Under the pieces are notes generated by a model. That model was not told where the DNA came from, did not search any database, and saw only the letters and a program-made list of their open reading frames with translations. This document shows, in pieces, positions 23,696 to 31,816 of a stretch of 64,000 nucleotides of DNA. A program made the translations under genes and the position numbers. Within the stretch, counting starts at the first letter, position 1; the number at the start of each line of letters is the position of its first letter. The DNA comes from JABHIE01 sp964584805 (GTDB taxonomy: Bacteria; Planctomycetota; UBA1135): the NCBI GenBank assembly GCA_964584805.1, contig CAZPAY010000008.1, positions 1 to 64,000 of the forward strand. Direction: 5' to 3'.

Positions 23696-24786
23696 CAGCC
23701 AACTTTGCCACGCGTGACACTCACCTGCTTGAGCAAGCTTGGTTCGAAGCTGAACGCGCGGGTTGGCTTGATGTCTCTCCCAATCCACGAGTAGGAGCAC
23801 TCGCTCTTAAGAGTGGGCATGTCGTCGGCCGCGGTTTCCACGCAGGTTTTGGTGAAGCTCATGCTGAAGAAATGGCCCTTCGCGATGCGGGTGCCTGGTG
23901 CGTTGAGACTCAGCGGCCCCTCCCCAGAATCGTTGACGAAATGGTCGTGACCCTTGAGCCTTGTTCTTCCAGTGGCTCCAAGAAGAAGCGCCCTCCTTGT
24001 TCCAGCTTGCTCTTGGCCGCAGGCGTACAAGATGTACTCGTTGGCGCACTAGACCCTAATCCAGAGCACGCTGGCGCCGGCTTGGATATTTTGCGGACAG
24101 CCGGTATCCGAGTGCGCTTGCGGGAGTCATTTCAGGCGCGTTTCGAATCTAGCAATCCAGCCTTTCTGCGCTCGCTCCAAAACCCAGAGCGTCCATGGGT
24201 ATTGTTGAAATGGGCGGCCTCTCTGGATGGCAAAACCGCCGCAGACTCAGGCTCAAGTCAATGGATTACGGGCCCTGAGGCTAGGGCGGAGACGCATCAA
24301 ATCCGCGAGCGTTCCTGTGCGGTGATAGCAGGCGCGGGTACGGTTCGTGCGGATCTACCTTCGTTGACTGCCCGCAACGAGTTGGGTTTGTGCGCCCGTC
24401 AGCCCAAGCGCGTCATCCTTGGCCTTTCTGCGACAGATTTGCCGTCCGACGCTCCCATTCTGCAAGAGGGCGGCGATTTGATTTCCTACGCCAAAAGCAC
24501 AACGGGGGAGGCCTTGCCTCTGCGTGAGATCCTGGAAGACCTGAAGTCGCGCCACGGGGTCTCTCGCCTTATGGTCGAGGGCGGTGCTCATCTTCATGGT
24601 GCTTTCCTTGACGCGGGCTTGACTGACGCTGTGGTCGTTTATGAAGCCCCGCTCTTGGTTGGCGGGCATTTCGGCTCTTGCCTAGGAACGGGCTTTCCTT
24701 CGCCAGCCGCAGGAGTTCGACTCGTTTCGGAAGAAAGAAAGCAGTTTGGCGCCGATTTGCGGCGCGCTTTTTTGCTCGCCGACTAA
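23692..24786 (+). CDS. ribD: bifunctional riboflavin biosynthesis deaminase/reductase RibD
   Basis: 364 residues; deaminates and then reduces the pyrimidine intermediate of riboflavin synthesis. Deaminase part: NPRVGALALKSGHVVGRG, HAE at residues 57-59 and zinc cysteines 91 and 103 in EPCSSSGSKKKRPPC. Other family members have nine residues between these cysteines (PCSHHGRTPPC); here there are twelve, from a KKK insertion. Reductase part: KWAASLDGKTAADSGSSQWI, VIAGAGTVRADLPSL and LMVEGGAHLHGAFL. The start overlaps miaB as ATGA. No other rib gene is in the window. Confidence 0.92.
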   Translation: MTANFATRDTHLLEQAWFEAERAGWLDVSPNPRVGALALKSGHVVGRGFHAGFGEAHAEEMALRDAGAWCVETQRPLPRIVDEMVVTLEPCSSSGSKKKRPPCSSLLLAAGVQDVLVGALDPNPEHAGAGLDILRTAGIRVRLRESFQARFESSNPAFLRSLQNPERPWVLLKWAASLDGKTAADSGSSQWITGPEARAETHQIRERSCAVIAGAGTVRADLPSLTARNELGLCARQPKRVILGLSATDLPSDAPILQEGGDLISYAKSTTGEALPLREILEDLKSRHGVSRLMVEGGAHLHGAFLDAGLTDAVVVYEAPLLVGGHFGSCLGTGFPSPAAGVRLVSEERKQFGADLRRAFLLAD

Positions 24787-24796
24787 AGGCATGCTC

Positions 24797-25165
24797 TTAT
24801 ATATCGCAAAAGTGTTCCCAGCGTGTTGGTTGGTCCCCAATCAGCACAACAGAAGCTAGGTCTAAGCGCATCGCACCCGCCCAATTCCAGTTTTGCCCGC
24901 ACCAAGCTAAGGCTCGCAACAGCCTTTCCTGCTGCTGCGGCCGGAGTGCGTCGGCCCCCGTTGCCCAACTCAACGGCGAGCGCGCTTTTACTTCAAGCAC
25001 AATCAAATCGCCGCTTTCATCGATGGCCACAATGTCGACTTCGCCGTAGGGCGTGCGAAGGTTCCGCGACAAGATTCGCCAACCTCTCTCAAGGATGTCT
25101 TCCGCCACGAAAGTTTCGCAGATTTGGCCAATAGAAATGGTAGATGCTGATGGGGAGGTACTCAC
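24797..25165 (-). CDS. YraN/UPF0102 family nuclease-like protein
   Basis: About 122 residues if started at the GTG at 25165. A TTG at 25177 also opens the frame but lies in the T-tract of the yajC terminator. The UPF0102 core is visible: NLRTPYGEVDIVAID followed by LIVLEVKARS, the D-(E)VK pattern of the restriction-endonuclease-like fold, then a GADALRPQQQERLLRAL helix. The family is widespread and poorly characterised. Convergent with ribD, ten bases apart. Confidence 0.85.
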   Translation of the reverse strand: MSTSPSASTISIGQICETFVAEDILERGWRILSRNLRTPYGEVDIVAIDESGDLIVLEVKARSPLSWATGADALRPQQQERLLRALAWCGQNWNWAGAMRLDLASVVLIGDQPTRWEHFCDI

Positions 25166-25175
25166 AGTTGCGCTC

Positions 25176-25219
25176 AAAAAAAAGGAAAACGGGCAGGCGG
25201 TGAAACCGCATGCCCGTTT
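25176..25219 (-). terminator. rho-independent terminator after yajC
   Basis: On the minus strand AAACGGGCA pairs with TGCCCGTTT (25211-25219 with 25187-25195), with an inner GCGGT/ACCGC stem around GAA. It is followed by TTTTCC and eight T. It lies 37 bases after the yajC stop and directly before yraN. Confidence 0.85.
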
Positions 25220-25255
25220 GGAACATCGCGCGACCGCGCGATTGAATTAGATGCC

Positions 25256-25693
25256 TCAGCCGCCACCCTTGGCTGGGGCAGGGGCCACTGCGGCTTCATC
25301 ACCCGTTGGTGCAAAAGTAACGGCATTGCGGTCAAACTTAATGCGAACTTTATCCGCCACTTCCAAAGTGACGATTGGGCCGGAAATATTTACGATTTTG
25401 CCGAACATGCCGCCGTTTGTCACGACGGAGTCACCTTTCCTTAGGCTGTCGCGCATTTCTTGGGCTTTCTTTTTACGCTTGTTTTCAGGGCGGATCACAA
25501 AGAACCACATGAAGACAATCATCAGGCCCATCATGAGGAAGAAGGAGTTTCCGCCTGCCTCAGGGGCTGCAGCGGAGCCGTCGGGGGAGCCTTCGCCAGC
25601 AATTTGCGTAGTGGCTTGAGTCGCAGGAGCAGCAGAATCTGCAAAAGTAACCGACTGGTCGTTTTGCGGAAGAATGGACAGGGAGAATTTCAT
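25256..25693 (-). CDS. yajC: Sec translocase accessory protein YajC
   Basis: 145 residues from the ATG at 25693 (MKFSLSILPQNDQS). YajC binds SecDF-SecYEG. The hallmark is one membrane helix followed by a basic stretch, FFLMMGLMIVFMWFFVIRP then ENKRKKKAQEMRDSLRKGDS, and the small barrel VVTNGGMFGKIVNI. The N-terminal 50 residues before the helix form a longer, Ala/Gln-rich extension than in E. coli. No secD or secF follows; instead a terminator and yraN. It is divergent from mnmA. Confidence 0.92.
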   Translation of the reverse strand: MKFSLSILPQNDQSVTFADSAAPATQATTQIAGEGSPDGSAAAPEAGGNSFFLMMGLMIVFMWFFVIRPENKRKKKAQEMRDSLRKGDSVVTNGGMFGKIVNISGPIVTLEVADKVRIKFDRNAVTFAPTGDEAAVAPAPAKGGG

Positions 25694-25730
25694 GTCTGAT
25701 GTATCGTGGGGAATCCGCGATAATGGGCGG

Positions 25731-25737
25731 TATTCTA
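25731..25737 (-). promoter_or_regulatory. putative TAGAAT -10 box of yajC, reading TATTCT toward mnmA
   Basis: On the minus strand TAGAAT (25737 to 25732) lies 39 bases before the yajC ATG. On the plus strand the same bases give TATTCT, whose expected start would be about six bases before the mnmA ATG. The 55-base gap has no other promoter-like hexamer that I can see. Confidence 0.45.
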
Positions 25738-25748
25738 ACGCCTCAGCC

Positions 25749-26852
25749 ATGCCTCGTCCCCGCGTTTTAGCCGCCCTCTCCGGAGGAGTCGATTCAGCCG
25801 TAGCCGCCCTGCTTTTGCAACAGCAAGGTTACGAGGTGATTGGCGTTTTTTTGCGCCACGGCGTAGAAACGCCAAAGACGGAATGCGACCCGTCCGACAA
25901 ACAAGGCTGCTGCTCACCCGAAGACGCACAGGACGCAGCGCGAGTCGCGGACATCTTGGGGATTCCCTTTCATTCTGTGGATATGCAGGAAGAATTTGAT
26001 TCAATCCAAACATATTTTCGTGACGAATACGAAGTGGGACGGACGCCTAACCCATGCGTCGTTTGCAATCGAGATATTAAATTTGGGGCTCTTGCCCAAT
26101 TCGCAGATGCCATCGGCGCGCCATTTTTAACCACGGGCCACTACGCGCGTACTGCCCCGGGTGGGCAATTGTTGCGAGGACTCGATTCCCATAAAGATCA
26201 AAGTTATGTTCTTTTCCCCGTTGGCCGAAAAGTCCTTGAACGCACTTTATTGCCAATCGGTGCCATCGACAAAACAGAGACGCGCCGCCTTGCCAAAGAG
26301 GCGGGGCTTCCGATCCATGCAAAACCCGATTCCGTTGAAATCTGTTTTGTCCCTTCCAACGATTACCGGGATTTGCTCCGCCAAACAGGCGGCCTGGGCA
26401 AAGCTGGGAATATCGTCACGCTGGATGGTCAAGTAGTCGCCGAACACGGTGGCTTTATGGGATTCACTCGCGGGCAGCGCAAAGGCCTCGGCTTTGCATG
26501 GACGGAACCCATGTATGTCATCGATGTTGATCCTCAGTCGGGCGATGTCGTCGTTGGACCAGCTTCGAGTCGCGGTTGTGTGCGGTGTGTTGTCCGTGAT
26601 TGGATTTCTTACGACGAACAAGAATTCGGCGTCGGCGATTCATATTCAGAAATTGAAATCCAGCACCGTTCCACGCCTGGTGGTGTTTTGGGGAAAGCGA
26701 CTTGCACTGAACCCGGTACGGTCGAAATCGTTTTCCAGTCACCTGCCGACAGCGTTACGCCTGGGCAGGGCTTGGCAATCTATCGGGGCGAACGCCTCCT
26801 TGGTGGCGGCTGGATTTCCGAAGCACCTCCGCAGCCCCTTCTTTCCGTTTGA
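25749..26852 (+). CDS. mnmA: tRNA-specific 2-thiouridylase MnmA
   Basis: 367 residues from the ATG at 25749 (MPRPRVLAALSGGVDSAV). Thiolates U34 of tRNAs for Lys, Glu and Gln. The PP-loop SGGVDSAVAALLL lies at residues 10-22. The two catalytic cysteines lie in PNPCVVCNRDIKFG and SVEICFVPSNDYR. Other family motifs are DSHKDQSYVL and GFTRGQRKGLG. The last codon overlaps the next gene by TTGA. A MnmC-like methyltransferase gene for the same wobble position lies at 33.9 kb. Confidence 0.95.
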   Translation: MPRPRVLAALSGGVDSAVAALLLQQQGYEVIGVFLRHGVETPKTECDPSDKQGCCSPEDAQDAARVADILGIPFHSVDMQEEFDSIQTYFRDEYEVGRTPNPCVVCNRDIKFGALAQFADAIGAPFLTTGHYARTAPGGQLLRGLDSHKDQSYVLFPVGRKVLERTLLPIGAIDKTETRRLAKEAGLPIHAKPDSVEICFVPSNDYRDLLRQTGGLGKAGNIVTLDGQVVAEHGGFMGFTRGQRKGLGFAWTEPMYVIDVDPQSGDVVVGPASSRGCVRCVVRDWISYDEQEFGVGDSYSEIEIQHRSTPGGVLGKATCTEPGTVEIVFQSPADSVTPGQGLAIYRGERLLGGGWISEAPPQPLLSV

Positions 26853-28603
26853 ATTTCTCACGCCTCACTGCCTTCTCAGCCCTTCTTCTGTGGGGGCTAG
26901 CGCTGTGGGGCGAGCGCTTTCATCAGCCAAGTTCTTGGGTTCTTGTCGACAGTAGCGCAAGTTGTCGCCTTGCCACCCAGCAGGCAGCGAGTTTATTGCA
27001 GAGCGAGCCTGGCCCATCTTTATGGCAGAGTTCCAGCCGCGCAGGGCAGGTCCTTTATAGCGATCAAGGAGTGGCAGATTTGTTGCGCTTGGCCGATCCT
27101 CAGCCTGGGGATACGGTTGCAATCTTGACGGACGGTAGGACTCTTCACGAACTGCCCTCTGCTGCGAAATGGAGAGGGGTCGATTTACGCATTCCCGAAA
27201 TCCCGGCGACACCACATATTTTGCGTATTCACGGGCCGCGGCAATTGCCACATGGCAACCAGTCTTTTGCGCTGGATCTTTCCATTCAAGATGCTGATTT
27301 TTCAAGTGGTCAAGTGGCTATTTTGGCAAACCAAGCCATTCAGGTTGAGCCGATTCAACTTATCCCTCACTCGTCTGTCGTGCGTGTGGTCGTTTCACCG
27401 GACCTGTCGAAGGCTTGGCGGCGCGAGCCCCTAAACTTGAAGATCACTTGGAGCGATTCCCGGGGGGTAGATTCACAGACTTGGTCGCTTGGCTCAACGC
27501 ATTCTGACGGGGTTGTCTTTCCAACTGCAATGGCCCACCAAGTCGAGGGGCGAAACTTTCTTCTTGAGCGTATGAGGCAATTCGGTTTCGTCTTTCTCGC
27601 GTCAAGCCAAGCCAGTGATTGGTTTCATTTGATACCTGAGTGGCAGTTGTTTCGCCTTCCTGAACAGCAGAATCCGCCTACGCTTGTTTTATTGGACACT
27701 TCCGGCTCAATGGCCGGGGGGGCTCTTGATCAGGCACGAGATATTCTTTGCCGCTGGGCTGGCCTAGGGCGGAACTTGCGCGTTCTGCCGTTTGCCCATG
27801 AGCTCAAGCCCGTTTTGGCACTTACTTCTGAAGCAGATAGGGAAAAGCTCCTTCGCATGCAGGCCTTTGGCTCAACTCAACCCATCCTGGCGATTCAGGC
27901 CGTCCAGGGGGATTTGTCCCAAGGGGTTCCAACTATTTTGTTAAGTGATGGCCGCCCAGAAGGTCGGCAACCGAACAGCATTTCTTTTAGCCGCAGTGAT
28001 GCATTGCAAGTCATTCCGGTAGGGAGCGACCCGGACTTAGATTTTCTTGCATCACTCGGAACAATCGTCGAGTCTGATGGGGCCTGGAGCGATCAGTTTG
28101 AAGCCGTTCTTGAGAATTCTCTCAAGACGACCTCCGCGCTTTGGCTTCCAACTCCGAATACTCTCACTGCATTACCGGGTAGTGTTTTGCCCACAGAGGC
28201 TATTCCCTTTCTTTCGTCGAGTCCAGGCACCGAAAGTCTAATGGAAACCGCTCAGGGGGCCGTTGCCCTTGTCGCACGCCCACTCACAGAAGGATTGTTA
28301 ATTGGCCATCTGGGTGAGCCTAGTGCAACATTCCCGCGATTTCAGAGCACCATTGATTCATTTGATTTCGGCAGCTCAGCTCCAGACATCCCTCTTGTTT
28401 TAAGCTCTGAACCAATGATGGGGCCTCTTTGGCTCAGCAGTAGCAAGGTCACAGAATTTACGGCGCCCCGCGATGCTTGGCAAGAATGGTTGCTGAATCA
28501 GAAGGAAAAGGGTTACCCGAAGCCGTATTCTTCATTCCTCTGGGCAGGGCTTATCCTTGCTCTCACCTCGATTTTCTTACGCAACCGCAATAAACATGGC
28601 TGA
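26849..28603 (+). CDS. vWA-domain membrane protein
   Basis: 584 residues. The TTG start overlaps the mnmA TGA. An N-terminal helix (LTAFSALLLWGLALWG) precedes a short degenerate vWA-like region (VLVDSSASC, ILTDGR). A Gly/Pro beta-rich middle follows. A second vWA domain has a full MIDAS motif DTSGSMAGG at about residue 285, with LLSDGRPEG. The chain ends in a C-terminal helix SSFLWAGLILALTSIFL and a basic tail. This plan resembles the BatA/aerotolerance-type proteins that occur beside MoxR ATPases, but no moxR or DUF58 gene lies nearby. It is followed by a zinc-ribbon/HEAT protein overlapping by eight bases. Confidence 0.8.
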   Translation: MNFSRLTAFSALLLWGLALWGERFHQPSSWVLVDSSASCRLATQQAASLLQSEPGPSLWQSSSRAGQVLYSDQGVADLLRLADPQPGDTVAILTDGRTLHELPSAAKWRGVDLRIPEIPATPHILRIHGPRQLPHGNQSFALDLSIQDADFSSGQVAILANQAIQVEPIQLIPHSSVVRVVVSPDLSKAWRREPLNLKITWSDSRGVDSQTWSLGSTHSDGVVFPTAMAHQVEGRNFLLERMRQFGFVFLASSQASDWFHLIPEWQLFRLPEQQNPPTLVLLDTSGSMAGGALDQARDILCRWAGLGRNLRVLPFAHELKPVLALTSEADREKLLRMQAFGSTQPILAIQAVQGDLSQGVPTILLSDGRPEGRQPNSISFSRSDALQVIPVGSDPDLDFLASLGTIVESDGAWSDQFEAVLENSLKTTSALWLPTPNTLTALPGSVLPTEAIPFLSSSPGTESLMETAQGAVALVARPLTEGLLIGHLGEPSATFPRFQSTIDSFDFGSSAPDIPLVLSSEPMMGPLWLSSSKVTEFTAPRDAWQEWLLNQKEKGYPKPYSSFLWAGLILALTSIFLRNRNKHG

Positions 28604-29648
28604 CATTCACTTCTGCAACATCTGCGACCAGTCCATCCTGCTTTCTGATCTCGAAGAAGGCACCGCCCTTCTGGCTGGTGAGCGTGCCGTTTGCCCTTCC
28701 TGCCGCAAGGTCCTTGGAGCAGCGGCCCCTCAGCGTCCAAACGAAGAATCAGAATCCGGCACGCGTGGGTCTGGAGCAAATTGGGCTGCCATTCTGATTG
28801 GGCTTCTTGGATGGGTTGCTGCTGCTCTGGTTTGGTTTCAGGGGCAGGACGCCCTGCGCAGTGTGCGGGCGAAATTCAGCCAAGACTTCATAGAGTCCCA
28901 AGCAACAATAGGTGCGACGCTGGATTCAGGCCGCGAGCGTCAAGTGCGATTTGAAGAGCGAGTGATCCTTCTCGAAGATAGCTTTTCCGATTTTCGCCGC
29001 CATGCGGAAAATGCTCAATCTCAAACGCAAACTTCGATTACGGAGTTGGGTCAGGCGATGGCCTCCTTGACCACATTAGGTGACGACATCGTTGCCCTTC
29101 AGTCGCGTAGCAGTCAGAATGAATCAGGCCTCCAGGTCGCTGAAGAGCGGTTGCGCTCCCATCGACGCTCTCAAGAGGCTTTGCGTGATCAAGTCGCCGT
29201 CTTGGATAAATCCTTTCAGAAGCTGCAATTGGCCGCAACTGCAAAAGATGCTGAAGATGTCTTCCCAGCGAAGGTGTCTGCATTGTTGCGCAAATTACAA
29301 GCAAAAGACCCACTGGAGCGTGAGTCTGCTTTAGAGAAATTGTCGCAATTCCAAGATGAGCGTCTCCTCCCGCATATTTACCCTTTGCTGGCAGACCCAT
29401 TTGAAATGACTCGCTTTCTTGCCGCTCATACTTTGGGCGAGTGGGAAGCTCGCCCGGCCGTCCCTCACTTGATTGAGGCTTTGCTTGATGATTATGGGTT
29501 CGTGCGCCAGGCGGCGATGCAGTCGCTCCGTCGGATTACCGCTCAGAATTTTGGTTATGATCACGACGCTGACGATGATGCGCTTAAGGCGGGTTATGAG
29601 CTTTGGAAGGCTTGGTGGGGGCAGAATGGCTCCAACTTTTCTGAATAG
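28596..29648 (+). CDS. zinc-ribbon, coiled-coil and HEAT-repeat membrane protein
   Basis: 350 residues from the ATG at 28596 (MADIHFCNICDQSILL). Order: a four-cysteine zinc ribbon (CNIC, CPSC; residues 7-42), one membrane helix (WAAILIGLLGWVAAALVWF, about 65-85), a Gln/Glu/Arg-rich coiled coil (about 110-215), and two to three HEAT repeats (LLPHIYPLLADPFEMTRFLA, AVPHLIEALLDDYGFVRQAA). The end, AGYELWKAWWGQN, recalls HEAT proteins common in Planctomycetes. Function unknown. Translationally coupled to the vWA gene, so the two products probably work together. Confidence 0.75.
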   Translation: MADIHFCNICDQSILLSDLEEGTALLAGERAVCPSCRKVLGAAAPQRPNEESESGTRGSGANWAAILIGLLGWVAAALVWFQGQDALRSVRAKFSQDFIESQATIGATLDSGRERQVRFEERVILLEDSFSDFRRHAENAQSQTQTSITELGQAMASLTTLGDDIVALQSRSSQNESGLQVAEERLRSHRRSQEALRDQVAVLDKSFQKLQLAATAKDAEDVFPAKVSALLRKLQAKDPLERESALEKLSQFQDERLLPHIYPLLADPFEMTRFLAAHTLGEWEARPAVPHLIEALLDDYGFVRQAAMQSLRRITAQNFGYDHDADDDALKAGYELWKAWWGQNGSNFSE

Positions 29649-29674
29649 CGGGTGTTGATTGTCGCTGGGGGAAT

Positions 29675-29680
29675 TAGAAT
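29675..29680 (+). promoter_or_regulatory. putative -10 box TAGAAT of mdh
   Basis: TAGAAT lies 53 bases before the mdh ATG. TTGATT (29655-29660) is a possible but badly spaced -35 box (14 bases). Confidence 0.5.
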
Positions 29681-29733
29681 CTTTCTCCCAACTCGCGCCT
29701 GATGGCGCCTCACCCCAATTCATAATCGGAATC

Positions 29734-30672
29734 ATGACACGTGTCACCGTAGTAGGAGCCGGCTTTGTCGGCATGACTTGCGCGCAACGCCTTGCTGAGC
29801 AAGAAGTCGCTAACGAAGTTGTTCTCATCGATATCATCGAGGGTCGCCCTCAAGGTATCGCTCTCGATTTAAACCAAGCCGCAGCTGTTGAAGGCTATCA
29901 AAGTATCGTAACGGGCACGAATGATCCCAAAGACACTTACGGCTCAGACCTCTTCATCGTGACGGCTGGCATGCCACGCAAGCCGGGTATGGATCGCTCT
30001 GACTTGGTCGAGATTAACGCCAAAATTATCAACGCAGTAGCCGAATACATTAAAGCTGGCTCACCAGAAGCTCGCGTGATTGTGGTCTCTAACCCGCTCG
30101 ACACCATGGTTTACCTCATGGCCGAAAAGCTTGGTTTTGACAAAACCCGTGTGATGGGCATGGCTGGTGTGCTGGATTCAGCGCGCATGGCTTTCTTCAT
30201 CTCTGAGAATCAAGGTGGCGGTATCAAAGATACCCGCTGCATGGTTTTGGGCGGTCATGGTGATTCCATGGTGCCTATGCCTCAATTCTCAACGGTTAAT
30301 GGCGTGTCTGTTACCGCAATGATGCCTGAAAGCGAAATTGACGCTATCAATACGCGCACCAAAGGCGGTGGCGCTGAAATCGTCAACTTGCTCAAAACGG
30401 GCTCTGCCTACTACGCACCGTCCGCGGCTGCTGTGGCCATGGCCAAGTCCATCATGCGTGACGAAAAGCGCTTGATGCCAGCTGCAGCTCACCTAACGGG
30501 CCAATATGGTCTCGACGGGATCTACATCGGTGCCCCAGTCGTTCTGGGCAAAAATGGTGTTGAGCGTGTGGTTGAGCTTGAGCTTGACGATGAGGGCCGT
30601 GCCAAATTGCATGCATCTGCCGAAGCGATTCGTGCTGATGTTGCAACTTTAGCTGAAAAGGGTCTCGTCTAA
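29734..30672 (+). CDS. mdh: malate dehydrogenase (LDH-like type)
   Basis: 312 residues from the ATG at 29734 (MTRVTVVGAGFVGMTCAQR). Oxidises malate to oxaloacetate in the TCA cycle. The NAD motif VGAGFVGM is followed by Asp in LIDIIEG, which selects NAD over NADP. The substrate loop AGMPRKPGMDRSDL has Arg where lactate dehydrogenases have Gln, giving malate specificity. The catalytic His is in LGGHGDSMVP, and SNPLDTMVYL is typical. sucCD for the same cycle lies 1.1 kb downstream under its own promoter. Confidence 0.96.
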   Translation: MTRVTVVGAGFVGMTCAQRLAEQEVANEVVLIDIIEGRPQGIALDLNQAAAVEGYQSIVTGTNDPKDTYGSDLFIVTAGMPRKPGMDRSDLVEINAKIINAVAEYIKAGSPEARVIVVSNPLDTMVYLMAEKLGFDKTRVMGMAGVLDSARMAFFISENQGGGIKDTRCMVLGGHGDSMVPMPQFSTVNGVSVTAMMPESEIDAINTRTKGGGAEIVNLLKTGSAYYAPSAAAVAMAKSIMRDEKRLMPAAAHLTGQYGLDGIYIGAPVVLGKNGVERVVELELDDEGRAKLHASAEAIRADVATLAEKGLV

Positions 30673-30698
30673 GCCTTTACTTAGTCGGCAGATGCCGC

Positions 30699-30704
30699 TA
30701 GAAT
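30699..30704 (+). promoter_or_regulatory. putative promoter of rpmH (TTTACT ... TAGAAT)
   Basis: TAGAAT at 30699-30704 has TTTACT 17 bases upstream (30676-30681), four matches to TTGACA. This is the best -35 partner among the TAGAAT sites. The leader before the GTG would be about 50 bases. Confidence 0.55.
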
Positions 30705-30761
30705 CTTCGTTCCTTTCCCGGGCAGACCGCTCGGGAAAGACAAATCTCCAGGAGAAAACCA

Positions 30762-30905
30762 GTGCCTAAAGGACGCGCAGTCAAAACCCGTAACTCAAAT
30801 CGTAAGCGTCGCGCTTACGGTTTCCGCAGTCGTTCTAAGACGGCTGGCGGTCGCAACATCATCCGCCGCAAGCGCCGCAAGTCGGGCAAGTTTGTCGCTC
30901 CGTGA
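30762..30905 (+). CDS. rpmH: 50S ribosomal protein bL34
   Basis: 47 residues, very basic: MPKGRAVKTRNSNRKRRAYG, then GFRSRSKTAGGRNIIRRKRR and a KSGKFVAP end, matching the L34 pattern. The start is GTG at 30762 with one of the few clear Shine-Dalgarno sequences in the window (AGGAG, 30749-30753). In most bacteria rpmH is followed by rnpA; here a terminator and a convergent gene follow and no rnpA is present. Confidence 0.93.
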   Translation: MPKGRAVKTRNSNRKRRAYGFRSRSKTAGGRNIIRRKRRKSGKFVAP

Positions 30906-30931
30906 TCTAAGCGCAATATACGCACTTAGCT

Positions 30932-30970
30932 TTATCCGCTCTCCTAACGGAGTGCGGATAATTTCGTTTT
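30932..30970 (+). terminator. rho-independent terminator after rpmH
   Basis: TTATCCGC-T-CTCC (30932-30944) pairs with GGAG-T-GCGGATAA (30949-30961) around loop TAAC, with one T-T mismatch, followed by TTTCGTTTT. The right arm lies inside the last codons of the convergent minus-strand gene, whose stop is at 30944-30946. On the minus strand no T-tract follows. Confidence 0.85.
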
Positions 30971-31711
30971 GAGGCGATTGAGCGTGGCTGCAGGCGCTTT
31001 GGTGATGACTTTTACGGAGCCCGGCTGACACTCGATCAGACGACTTAGGCTACTCCAATCGTATGGTGAATCGTTGGAGTCGGAAGAGCCTTGAGTCCCC
31101 TGATCGCCCGCACTCGAATTTGAGTCACTCCCATCGCTATTTGCTTGACCGTCTTCTTCAAGAGAGTGCTTTACAAACTGGAGAGCATGGGCGATTTTGG
31201 TCTTGCTTGGAATGGCCTCTTCATAGAAAAGCACCCACTCTTGGAGGAAGACTCCATTGGGAAGGCGCAGTAGCTTCTGCTTGGCCCCTCGGTGATTGAC
31301 CGAAGTCGCCAAGATTGGTGCTGAGGCGAAAGTCGGGCGGAACCAGCCCGTTTGGCCTGTGCGAAGGTAGGCTTCTTGGAATGCCTGCGAATCGTTTTTT
31401 AAAGGCAGAGGCGGCGCTGTTTGGGGCGCAAGGGGAATTGGATTTTCTTGCGTGTCAAGGGGGGGCTCATCCAGAATTCCATGAGTCGCGCTGGAATCGA
31501 GCGAGGCCGGACTCGCGCGCAGAAAATCAAGAGCTTCTGAGGTATTGGAATGGATATTTCGTTCTGAAAAGGCTTCTGTCTCTACCAGGCCCTCTTTGTG
31601 CGCCTTGGAAGACGCATCTTCAACAACCCACTCACCTGCAGCCGCGAAAGTGGCGACGACGATACCAATCCAAGGTAGGAGGAAGAGAGGGCGATTCTGT
31701 GCTTGTTGCAT
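30944..31711 (-). CDS. unknown protein with N-terminal membrane helix
   Basis: 255 residues; no family recognised. An N-terminal hydrophobic segment (PLFLLPWIGIVVATFAAAGE) may be a signal anchor. A charged, low-complexity region (residues 30-100) is followed by a compact middle (TGWFRPTFASAPILA, LLRLPNGVFLQEWVLFYEEA), a Ser/Asp/Gly-rich disordered stretch (about 195-225) and a basic C-terminus. No rival ORF of this length exists on the plus strand, and it fills the space between two terminated or promoted genes. A TTTACA hexamer lies just before the ATG. Confidence 0.6.
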   Translation of the reverse strand: MQQAQNRPLFLLPWIGIVVATFAAAGEWVVEDASSKAHKEGLVETEAFSERNIHSNTSEALDFLRASPASLDSSATHGILDEPPLDTQENPIPLAPQTAPPLPLKNDSQAFQEAYLRTGQTGWFRPTFASAPILATSVNHRGAKQKLLRLPNGVFLQEWVLFYEEAIPSKTKIAHALQFVKHSLEEDGQANSDGSDSNSSAGDQGTQGSSDSNDSPYDWSSLSRLIECQPGSVKVITKAPAATLNRLKTKLSALR

Positions 31712-31783
31712 CGTGTAAAGGTGACGGCTCGACGCGAGGCTAGGTTCCGAAGATATCCACCTTTTTCTACCTCATGGCGGAAC

Positions 31784-31789
31784 TAGAAT
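31784..31789 (+). promoter_or_regulatory. putative -10 box TAGAAT of sucCD
   Basis: TAGAAT ends 27 bases before the sucC ATG at 31817. An ATG at 31790 touches the box and cannot be the start if this promoter is used, which favours 31817. Confidence 0.5.
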
Positions 31790-31816
31790 ATGCCCCCTTC
31801 CCCAACTCGGAAAACC

